Source: Armigeres subalbatus (Eukaryota > Arthropoda > Insecta > Diptera > Culicidae). From it: DNA of 64,000 nt. The position numbers and the translations under genes were made by a program. Below the pieces are notes generated by a model, which made no database searches, was not told the origin of the DNA, and was given only the letters and a program-made list of their open reading frames with translations. Below are positions 13,401 through 25,400 of the stretch, piece after piece. Positions within the stretch are counted from its first letter, which is position 1; each line of letters opens with the position of its first letter. Where the stretch lies: the NCBI RefSeq assembly GCF_024139115.2, contig NC_085140.1, forward strand, positions 420,558,283 to 420,622,282, read 5' to 3'.

Positions 13401-16400
13401 TAGAATATGTCGAAAGTGCCTACGGAGGCATAACGGCCCATGCAAACAGAAAAACGTGTGTGGTACCAACCAAGATGAATACACTACCTACCTGCACCAT
13501 CCACTTCTTCACGATGAGGGTAGACAATCGTCAACGAAGTCCTCCGGGCTAGCAATATCCCAACACGTTCAAGGGAATCAAGGTACTAACACTAACTGTA
13601 ACGTACATCAGGGGCAGTCTGAAACTCTGTTCAGATTTGTACCAGTTCTCATTCATAGTCAGTCAAAGACGGTGCGCACCTTTGCCTTCATCGACGACGG
13701 CTCAGAATTAACTCTAATGGAGCAAAGCCTGGCGGATGAATTAGGAGTTCAAGGTCCTACAAGTTCGCTTTGTCTGCGATGGACTGGAGGCACGAACAGA
13801 ACAGAAAACTATTCTCAAAAGGTCAGCTTCCAGATTTCTAGTGTCACAAATCCCAGCAAAAAGTTCAATCTCTGCGAGATACATACTGTGAAAAGCCTAC
13901 AACTTCGTCCACAGAAGTTGCAAATGCCAGAGTTAGAGAAAAGGTTCCAACATCTGGAAGGATTGCCAGTTGATTCTTATCGGGAAGTTAGTCCGCGTCT
14001 CCTCATTGGATTGGATTATGCAAAATTGGGCAACGTGACAAAATGTCGTGAAGGAAAGCTAAACGAGCCCATAGCGGTAAAACAACGCCTAGGGTGGAGT
14101 GTGTATGGATGCTGTTCTACGACAAGAAATGACGTCGGTCATACTAACCATCACTGCGTCCAAATATGTGAATGTGAAGTCAGATCAAATGAAGAGTTGC
14201 ACGAGGCCATGAAGCAGTATTTCTTGCTTGAAAGCCTCGGCATTAGCAAGCCTTTTAACACTCCTCCGACCGTGATAGGTTTTACTTACACGAACGACCA
14301 TGCTTCGAAGACACTATTTTCAAATCGCTATATCTCAGCCGTTAGTGAACCGATTTGAACAATTTTGGGACTCACAAATTTTCCCGTCCATCAAGATTTG
14401 TCTGAGATGTTGAGACCTCCGATCGGACCAAAAATGACCTCTGTGGACCTCCAAACGTCGGAGCAAGTCGCGATTTTCATACAAATTTCGTGGTTGGTGC
14501 TCACCAGCTCTATGTTCATGCTAATATTAGTAAGATACTTCGAAATCCGTGAGATTTAGAAAGTTGCCGTCTTCTCCAATTTTGTTCAGGAGACCAAAAC
14601 CATACTGTCGCAGATCATTTTATTTTGGAACTCGTCCGCTTGGCAGCGCTAGTGTATATGGGAATACTCGTTGGGTCAAATATTTCGGAATCCGAAAGAT
14701 TTAGAAAGCTGCCGTCTTCTACAATTTTGTTCAGGAGGCCAAAACCATACTGTCGCAGATCATTTTATTTTGGAACTCGTCCGCTTGGCGGCGCTAGTGT
14801 ATATGGGAATACTCGTTGGGTCAAATATTTCGGAATCCGAAAGATTTAGAAAGCTGCCGTCTTCTACAATTTTGTTCAGGAGGCCAAAACCATACTGTCG
14901 CAGATCATTTTATTTTGAACTCGTCCGCTTGCCGGCGCCCGAGTATATGGGAATACTCGTTGGGTCAAATATTTCGGAATCCGAAAGATTTAGAAAGCTG
15001 CCGTCTTCTACAATTTTGTTCAGGAGGCCAAAACCATACTGTCGCAGATCATTTTATTTTGGAACTCGTCCGCTTGGCGGCGCTAGAGTATATGGGAATA
15101 CTCGTTGGGTCAAATATTTCGGAATCCGAAAGATTTAGAAAGCAGCCGTCTTCTACAATTTTGTTCAGGAGGCCAAAACCATACTGTCGCAGATCATATT
15201 ATTTTGGAACTCATCAGCTTGGCTACGCTAGTGTATATGGGAATACTCATTGGGTTAGATATTTTGGAATCCGTAAGATTTAGAAAGCTGCCGTCTTCTA
15301 CAATTTTGTTCAGGAGGCCAAAACCATACTGTCGCAGATCATTTTATTTTTGAACTCGTCCGCTTGGCGGCGCTAGAGTATATGGGAATACTCGTTGGGT
15401 CAAATATTTCGGAATCCGAAAGATTTAGAAAGCTGCCGTCTTCTACAATTTTGTTCAGGAGGCCAAAACCATACTGTCGCAGATCATTTTATTTTGGAAC
15501 TCGTCCGCTTGGCGGCGCTAGTGTATATGGGAATACTCGTTGAGTCAAATATTTCGGAATCCGAAAGATTTAGAAAGCTGCCGTCTTCTACAATTTTGTT
15601 CAGGAGGCCAAAACCATACTGTCGCAGATCATTTTATTTTGGAACTCGTCCGCTTGGCGGCGCTAGTGTATATGGGAATACTCGTTGGGTCAAATATTTC
15701 GGAATCCGAAAGATTTAGAAAGCAGCCGTCTTCTACAATTTTGTTCAGGAGGCCAAAACCATACTGTCGCAGATCATATTATTTTGGAACTCGTCCGCTT
15801 GGCAGCGCTAGTGTATATGGGAATACTCGTTGGGTCAAATATTTCGGAATCCGAAAGATTTAGAAAGCTGCCGTCTTCTACAATTTTGTTCAGGAGGCCA
15901 AAACCATACTGTCGCAGATCATTTTATTTTTGAACTCGTCCGCTTGGCGGCGCTAGAGTATATGGGAATACTCGTTGGGTCAAATATTTCGGAATCCGAA
16001 AGATTTAGAAAGCTGCCGTCTTCTACAATTTTGTTCAGGAGGCCAAAACCATACTGTCGCAGATCATTTTATTTTGGAACTCGTCCGCTTGGCGGCGCTA
16101 GTGTATATGGGAATACTCGTTGAGTCAAATATTTCGGAATCCGAAAGATTTAGAAAGCTGCCGTCTTCTACAATTTTGTTCAGGAGGCCAAAACCATACT
16201 GTCGCAGATCATTTTATTTTGGAACTCGTCCGCTTGGCAGCGCTAGTGTATATGGGAATACTCGTTGGGTCAAATATTTCGGAATCGAAAGATTTAGAAA
16301 GCAATAATCTTCTACAATTTTGTTCAGGAGGCCAAAACCATCCTGTCGAAGATCATATTGTTTCGGAACTCCTCCGCTTGACGGCGCTAGTGTATATGGG

Positions 16401-19400
16401 AAAGCTCGTTGGGTCAAATATTTCGGAATTCAAAAATTTAGAAAGCTGCCGTCTTCTACAATTTTGTTCAGTAGGTCGAAACCATCCTGTCGAAGATCAC
16501 ATTATTTCGGAACTCCTCCGCTTGGCGGCGCTAGTGTGTATGAGAAAGCTGGTTGGGTCAAATATTTCGGAATCCGAAAGATTTAGGAAGCTGCCGTCTT
16601 CTACAATTTTGCTCAGAAGCCCAAAACTATCTGCCGCAGATCATATTATTATGGAACTCGTTTGGCGGCGCTAGTGTATATGGGACTACGTGTTGGGTCA
16701 AATATTTCGGAATCCGTAAGATTTAGAAAGCTGCCGTCTTCTACATTTTTGTTCAGGAGGCCAAAACCATACTGTCGCAGATCATTTTATTTTGGAACTC
16801 GTCCGCTTGGCGGCGCTAGTGTATATGGGAATACTGGTTGGGTCAAATATTTCGGAATCCGAAAGATTTAGAAAGCTGCCGTCATCTACAGTTTTTTTTT
16901 CAGGAGACCAAAACCGTCCACTTGGCGGCACTAGTGTATTTGAGAAAGCTCGTTGGGTCAAATATTTCGGAATCCGAAAAATTTAGGAAGTTGCCGTCTT
17001 CTACAATTTTGTTCAGGAGGCCAAAACCATACTGTCGCAGATCATATTATTTTGGAACTCGTCCGCTTGGCGGCGCTAGTGTATATAAGAAAGCTAGTTG
17101 AGTCAAATATTTCTTAACCGAATTCTACAATTTTGTTTAGGACGCCAAAACAACTCCTCCGAAAGTTCCACCAGGAATTCCTCCTGAAGTTCCTTCAGGA
17201 ATTCCTCCTGAAGTTCCTTCAAGAATTCCTCGGAACTTCCTTCAGAATTCCTCCGGAAAATCCTTCAGGAATACCTCCGGAAGTTCTTCTACGAACTCCC
17301 CCTTAAGTTCCTCCAGGAATTCCCCCGGAAGTTCCTCCAGGAATTCCTCCAGAAGTTCCTCCAGGAATTCCTACGGAAGTTCCTCCAGAAAATCCTCCGG
17401 AAGTTCCTCCAGGAATTCCTCCGAAAGCTCCTCCAGGAATTCCTCCGGAAGTTCCTCCAGGAATTCCTCCGGAAGTTCCTCCAGGAATTCCTCCGGAAGT
17501 TCCTCCAGGAATTCCTCCGGAAGTTCCTCCAGGAATTCCTCAGGAAGTTCCTCCAAGAATTCCTCAGGAAGTTCCTCCAGGAATTCCTCAGGAAGTTCCC
17601 CCAGGAGTTTCTTCAGGAGTTCCTCCGGAAGTTCCTCCAGGAGTTTCTTCAGGAGTTCCTCCGGAAGTACCTCCAGGGGTTCCTCCGGAAGTTCCTCCAG
17701 GAGTTCCTCCGGAAATTCCTCCGGAAGTTCCTCCAGGAGTTCCTCCGGAAATTCTTCCAGGAGTTCCTCCGGAAATTCTTCCAGGAGTTCCTCTGGAAAT
17801 TCCTCCAGGAGATCCTCCGGAAGTTCCTCCAGGAATTCCTCCGGAAGCTCCTCCAGCAATTCCTCCGGAAGTTTCTCCAGGAACTCCTCCGGAAGTTCCT
17901 TCAGGAATTCCTTCGATAGATCCTCAAGGAATTTCTTCGAAAGTTTCTTTAGGAGTTCCCGTGAAAGTTCCACCAGGATTTCTGCCGAAAGCTCCTCCGC
18001 AAATTCCTCTGGAACTTCCTCCAAGAATTCTTCGTGTCCCTACATGATTCCTTGGGATGTTTCTACTGGCATTCCTCCGCAAGTTCCCCCAGAATTTTTT
18101 CTAGTAAGTTCCACCAGGAATTCTTCATAAAGATCGCTTGGGAATTGCTTCAGAAGTTCCTCTAAGAATTTTCCCAGAAGTTCATCCAGAAATTAATCTA
18201 AAAGTTCCTCCGGCATATTGCCACTTGTGAACGAGCACTACAATTCAAATAAATGCAGCGTAAATATTTTGGTGAGATAACAAAAGAGTTCTCGCTATCG
18301 AAGCTAACGAAAAGATGGTGGTTTTTTACGGAGATCTCGAAATGATGCTACAAAACTCGTTCGTATTGTTTACAACGAAATTTCCAGCCTGGGAAAAGAG
18401 AAATATGCGTCGCCAGGAGTTATTTTTTAAAGACCTGGCGTTTCATCTGGCTGAAAATCATGTGCGACAAAGACTGAAGCAATTTCAAAGCGGAAGTATA
18501 CAATATTTTATTTATTTATCATCAGACTAAGGCCGGAGTGGTCTGTGCTGCACATAAAAGACTTCTCCATTCAGCTTGGTTCATGGCTGCACTTCGCCAA
18601 CCACGCAGTCTGCGGAGGGTCCGCAAGTCGTCCTCCACCTGATCGATCCACCTTGCCCGCTGTGCACCTCGCCTTCTTGTTCCCGTCGGATCGTTGTCGA
18701 GAACCATTTTCACCGGATTACTGTCCGACATTCTGGCTACGTGCCCGGCCCACCGCAGTCTTCCGATTTTTCGCGGTGTGAACGATGGATGGTTCTCCCA
18801 ACAGCTGATGCAACTCGTGGTTCATTCGCCTCCTCCACGTACCGTCCGCCATCTGCAACCCACCATAGATGGTACGCAGCACTTTCCTTTCGAAAACTCC
18901 CAGTGCGCGTTGGTATACACACAAGTCTCAAAAATGATATGCTGAATTTCCTCGTGAAGGTTGAGAAATTGAAAAACGAAAATGGTAGTAAATGAAAATG
19001 TTCAACATGCTCTTCTGAAGCAGACCTTAACGTTTGTTCCAAATGTGAGAATATCACATGTTCAATCCATTCATTCAAGCAAAAGCAATACACATATTGT
19101 GTGTGTCAATAAGCTGCCTGGAAAGCCAATAATTACGAGCAATATAAGATATAGCACGACTCGATATAATCGGCAAAGACCTAGACAACGAATAAAGGAT
19201 CACGATTGGAAGCTTGGAACATGGAACTACAAGTCACTAGGCTTCGCCGGTTGGGACAGGATGATTTACGATTAATTACATCCCCGTAACCTCGACGTCG
19301 TGGCGCTGCACGAGATTTGCTGGACAGGACAGAAAGTGTGGAAAAGAGGGCATCGTGTGGCTACCTTCTACCAAAGCTGTGGAACCACCAACAAGCTGGG

Positions 19401-22400
19401 AACCGGCTTCATAGTGCTAGGTAAGATGCGCCAACGTGTGATTGGATGGCAGCCAATCGACGCAAGGATATGCAAGCTGAAGATAAGAGGCAGTCTCTTC
19501 AACTATAGCATCATCAACGTGAACTGCCCACACGAAGGGACACCGACGACGAGAAAGAAGCGTTCTACGCACAGCTGAAACAGACATACGACCGACATAC
19601 AACGAACCAGGTGTTCGCCATTCGCCAAGTACTGCAGAAATTCCGCGAATTAAACGTGCCCATACATCATCTATTCATCGATTCGATCAGGACCAGCTGT
19701 GGAAGCTAATGCAAGAACACGGATTTCCGGATAAACTGACACGGTTAATCAAAGCGACGATGGATCGGGTGATGTGCGTAATTCAAGTTTGAGGGGCATT
19801 CTCGAGACCCTTCGAAACGCGCAGAGGGTTACGGCAAGATGATGGTCTTTCTTGTCTGCTATTCAACATCGCTTTGGAAGGGGTAATACGAACAGCATGG
19901 ATTAACACGAGTGGTACAATTTTGGCTTCGCCGACGACATAGATATTATGGCATGTAACTTTGAGAAGATGGAGGAAGCCTACATCAGGCTGAAGAGGGA
20001 AGCCAAGCGGATCGGATTAGCGGATAGATTAGACACGTCGAAGACGAAAGATGATAGGAAGAGGTTCAAGAGAAGACAATGTGAGCCACCCACCACGAGT
20101 TTGCATCGGTGGTGACGAATTCGAGGTGGTAGAAGAATTTGTGTACTTGGGCTCCCTGGTGAACGTCGAAAATGATACCAGCAGAGAAATTCGGAGACGC
20201 ATAGTGGCTGGAAATCATACGTACTTTGGACTCCGCAAGATGCTCCGATCGAATAGAGTTCACCGCCGTACCAAACTGACAATCAATAAAAGGCTCATTA
20301 GACCGGTAGTCCTCTACAGACACGAGACCTGGACGATGCTCGTGGAGGACCAACGCGCACTTGGAGTTTTAGAAAGGAAAATGCTGCATACCATCTATGG
20401 TGGGGTGCAGATGGCGGACGGTACGTGGAGGAAGCGAATAAACCACGAGTTGCATGAGCTGTTGAAAGAACCATCCATCGTTCATACCGCGAAAATCGGA
20501 CGATTGCGGTGGTCCGGGCACGTAGCCAGAATGTCGGACAGTAACCCGGTTAAAATGGTTCTCGACAACGATCCAGCGGGCACAAGAAGGCGAGGTGCGC
20601 AGCGGGCAAGGTGGATCGATCAGGTGGAAGATGACTTGCGGACCCTCCGTAGACTGCGTGGTTGGCGATATAAAAGTCTGTAAAAAATAGCTATTTCCCA
20701 AGTGTTTCAATTTCCAAGATAAAGTATCCACTATGTATAACCCATTTGAATTAGCGTCGCCAAGCGAATGAATTCAGAACTTATCAGATCTTCACCATAA
20801 TGGCTTCGAGTTCCCATAAAAGTTTTTAGAAGATAGACTTTTTTTCCAAGTCATTCAGTTTCCAAAACAATGTATCAACTATGCATAACCCACAAATATG
20901 TAGAAGACAGCCACTTTGTAAATCCTACGGATTCCGAAATATTTGACTGACGGAGTACTCCCATATACACTAGCGCCGCCAAGCGGACGAGTTCCAAAAT
21001 AAAATGATCTGCGACAGTATGGTTTTGGCCTCCTGAACAAAAATGTAGAAGACGGCAGCTTTCTAAATCTTTCGAATTCCGAAATATTTGACCCAACAAG
21101 TATTCCCATATACACTAGCGCCGCCAAGCGGACGAGTTCCAAAATAAAATGATCTACGACAGTATGGTTTTGGCCTCCTGAACAAAATTGTAGAAGACGG
21201 CAGCTTTCTAAATCTTTCGGATTCCAAAATATTTGACCCAACGAGTATTCCCATATACACTAGCGCCGCCAAGCGGACGAGTTCCAAAATAATATGATCT
21301 GCGACAGTATGGTTTTGGCCTCCTGAACAAAATTGTAGAAGACGGCAGCTTTCTAAATCTTTCGAATTCCGAAATATTTGACCCAACGAGTATTCCCATA
21401 TACACTAGCGCCGCCAAGCGGACGAGTTCCAAAATAAAATGATCTGCGACAGTATGGTTTTGGCCTCCTGACCAAAATTGTAGAAGACGGCAGCTTTCTA
21501 AATCTTTCGGATTCCGAAATATTTGACCCAACGAGTATTCCCATATACACTAGCGCCGCCAAGCGGACGAGTTCCAAAATAAAATGATCTGCGACAGTAT
21601 GGTTTTGGTCTCCTGAACAAAACTGTAGAAGACGGCAACTTTCTGAATCTCACGGATTTCGAAGTATCTTACTAATATTAGCATGAACATCAAGCTGGTG
21701 AGCACCAACCACGAAATTTGTATGAAAATCACGACTTGCTCTGACGTTTGGAGGTCCACAGAGGTCATTTTTGGTCCGATCGGAGGTCTCAACATCTCAG
21801 ACAAATCTTGATGGACGGGAAAATTTGTGAGTCCCAAAATTGTTCAAATCGGTTCACCAACGGCTGAGATATAGCGATTTGAAAATAGCGTTCCGACTGT
21901 TTGGGTGGCACGGTCGGAGGAGTGTTAAGCTGATGCTGTCCACCGATGACCAGAAAGCGAAAGAATTGCTGCAAACGTTAACTAAACGCGCGAACGGACG
22001 ATACGAGTCCGGCCTTTTATGGCGATACGACAATGTAAGACTCCCGGAAAGCAGATCGATGGCTCTAAGACGCTGGCAATGTCTTGAACGACGAATGCAA
22101 AAGAACTCTGATTTTGCACAGGCGCTAGAAGCGAAAGTCAATGAATATGTGGCCAAAAAATACGTCAGAAAACTCACCGAGAAGGAGATGGCACTTACGC
22201 GCAATCGTGTGTGGCACCTTCCGATGTTCGCAGTAGTTAATCCTAACAAACCCAATAAAATCAGACTGGTGTGGGATGCGGCAGCCACCTCTCATGGAGT
22301 ATCTTTGAATTCAGTACTCCTAAAAGGGCCTGACCAGGCTTGTAAAATGTCATCTGCATGTCATTTGACTAATTTGCTCATAACTTTCTTTAGAAGCAAA

Positions 22401-25400
22401 ATTTATTCCATAATTTTGAATGTACTCATAACGCTTGAGTAGGGTTATATTTTTGTCCAGGGGTACATTGCTCTAAGTATAACATCAAAGGCTGGAGAGT
22501 GAAAACTCTCCAAAATGTCACGTGTCATTTGGCATAATGTCATTTGAATGACATTTTGCCACCCACGCCCCAGATTACATATTTACAGCAAAGTCTCGTT
22601 AGACAAAGTTGTAGGCCCATTTAACCGCTATAAGTTCGTCATACAACATGAATTGATAGCTACCTTCTGAAACAAGTTCTGGGAAAATTATACAAACGAA
22701 TGCAAATGACATTTGACAACACTGGGCCTGACATGCTGACCTCTCTTCTTTCGGTCCTAGTACGGTTCCGTGAGTTTCGTGTAGCGGTCTCAGGAGACAT
22801 CAGAGAAATGTACCATCAAGTACTAATTAGAGAAGCAGATCAGCACTGCCTACGTTTCCTCTGGAAGGAAAAAGCTTCTGACGTAGCTCCCAGCACATAC
22901 GTCATGCAGGTGATGTCTTTCGGAGCCTGTTGCTCTCCAAGCACAGCTCAATATGTGAAGAACACCCACGCGAAGCAATATGAGCAAGAATATCCGGATG
23001 CGGTTGAAGCTATCGTCCATCAGCACTACGTGGACGACATGCTGATCAGTTCCGAAACGGAGGAGGAAGTTGTTCAGCTGGCCGCAGACGTAAAAATGAT
23101 TCACCAAGCAGCAGGCTTCGAGATGCGAAACTGGGTGTCCAACTCACCAGCGGTATCTGCTGCACTCTGCGGGAGGGAAACCGAGGTAAATAACATGAGC
23201 ATCGGAGAGACTCGCCAAGACAGATATCACGGAAAAGGTGCTCGGAATGTGGTGGGACACTACGACGGACTGCTTCACATAGGAACTGTCCTCACGCCAC
23301 ACTGCTGAACTGTTGTCTGGTTGCAAACGACCGACAAACCGTGAAGCCCTAGGAACCTTGATGATGGTCTTTGACCCAACTGGATTAAACAGTCATTTCC
23401 TAATGTTCCTTTGAAGTCTCATGCAGAAGATCTGGCGAGCCGCCGTTGACTGGGATGAGGAGATCCTCGATTCTCACTTCGAGAAATGGATATTGTGGCT
23501 GAAGGTTCTTTCTCGGGTATCGGATATCAAGATTCCTCGCTGCTACCGGAACCTGACATCTACACGAGAAGATTCTGTCGTCCAAATGCATACTTCTGTT
23601 GATGCAAGCGAAAATGGTTTTGCAGCCGTTATATATCTACGCTTTCAAGACGGAGACACCGTGGACATGGCTTTAGCTGGAGCAAAAACAAGAGTCGCGC
23701 CACTAAAATTTCTGTCAATACCACGCTCTGAACTTCAAGCTGCTGTTATTGGAGTAAGACTGGCAGACACAATTTTGGGATCTCTTTCGATTATGATTCA
23801 TAAGCGCGTTTTCTGGACAGACTCCAGGGATGTCATGTGCTGGCTACACTCAGATCATCGCCGCTACAGTCAGTATGTTGGAGTGCGGGTCAGCGAAATT
23901 TTAGAAACAACGGAACTACGGGAATGGCGATGGGTTCCGACAAGGTTAAACTCGGCGGACGCCGGGACCAAGTGGAAAAGCATGTCCGATCTAAGTTCGA
24001 GTAGTCGCTGGTTCCGTGGACCTGATTTTCTAAGACATCCTGAAGAGAAATGGCCAGCAAATACGCACTCGGTTACTGTTATCAACACAGAGCTTCTTCC
24101 TCATCTATACCTCCATTTTCAGGTTCACGAACCAATTATCGATGATAACAAATTCAGCCAGTGGTCATTTCCCCTAAGGACAACGGCGTACGTCTTCAAA
24201 GCAATCAAGAATATGCGAGAGAAAATACGGAATACTCCTAAAGCATACGGACCGCTTACTCGTAGTGAGCTAATCACAGCTGAATGTTATCTGTTCCAAG
24301 TAGCCCAAAGAAGCATCTACGGAGAAGAGATAGCCGTCCTGTCTGCAACTTCTTCTGATCTTCGAAGACAACCAGAAAAGCAACTACCTAAAAGCAGTCC
24401 TCTATTTCGTCTCTGCCCCTTCGTCGACGAAAGAGGAATCTTGAGGATTCGTGGGAGAACCAATGCTTGCCAATACATCGACAGAAACACCGCCAATCCT
24501 ATTATTCTTCCTCGTGAACACGGCATCACCAAGCTCGTTGTGCTAGATGTCCACCGTAGGTTCCTTCATCAGAACCATGAGATCGTTATAAATGAACTGA
24601 AGCAACGATACTACATCCCAAGAGTAAAAGCCGTTTACAAATCGATCCGGAATAACTGCCAAGTTTGCAAGAACGAAAGAGCTCGTCCGCAACCACCGCT
24701 AATGGCTGACTTGCCACCGTCACGTCTCGCAGCCTACAGTCGGCCGTTCAGCCACATGGGGGTGGATTATTTCGGGCCAATGATGGTATCCGTTGGCCGT
24801 CGAGTGGAGAAGCGCTGGGGGGTCCTGGCGACATGTCTTACCGTACGTGCCATACACTTGGAAATAGCACACTCACTTACAACTGACTCGTGTATTATGG
24901 CCGTGATAAATAGAAGAGGCATACCTTTTGCCATCTATAGCGATCGGGGCACAAACTTCGTGGGAGCCAACAAAGAACTATTGAAGGCCATTGAAGAATT
25001 GAACCAAAACGCAATCGTCGCAGCATTCACTTCACCGCACACAACATGGAGCTTTAACCCACCCCTATCTCCACATATGGGCGGAGCTTGGGAGAGGCTG
25101 ATTGGTATAGTCAAGCAAAACTTAGGAAGAATCCAAACAAGTCGTTTTCCATCAGATGAGGCCTTGCGGAGTGCTCTGATAGAGGTGGAGTACATTGTGA
25201 ATTCTAGACCTTTGACAGATATCCCTCTCGACGATGACTCGTCTCCGTGCTGACTCCCAACCACTTCATCATGGGATCATCAAGTGGAGCTCTTCCGTGG
25301 ACAAGCTTCGATGACAACCCTGATCAACTGAAGCAGTATTGGCGCATATCCCAGAGCATGGCGAATCAATTCTGGAGGCAATGGCTGCACGACTACCTTC

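Larger units (their letters stand above)
14259..21924. mobile_element. TTAA-flanked foldback element with opposed 145-bp arrays
   Basis: The outermost 16 bp, CACTCCTCCGACCGTG, is a perfect terminal inverted repeat. After about 40 unmatched bases, 14314-14620 matches the reverse complement of 21888-21580 at about 97%. Inside each arm is a tandem array of the same 145-bp unit: about 18 copies on the left and five to six inverted on the right. Between them lie a 24-bp minisatellite and two RTE fragments. No transposase is seen. The TTAA target suggests mobilisation by a piggyBac- or Kolobok-type enzyme in trans, which is inference. Confidence 0.85.

Noticed and set aside
14671..16674. Many overlapping open frames of 82-184 codons reading [12 protein letters not shown] and similar
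   Set aside because: They are one 145-bp unit read in rotating frames. The length comes from repetition, not coding selection.
14568..17135. CRISPR-like regular spacing
   Set aside because: The whole unit is repeated with no unique spacers, and the genome is clearly eukaryotic.
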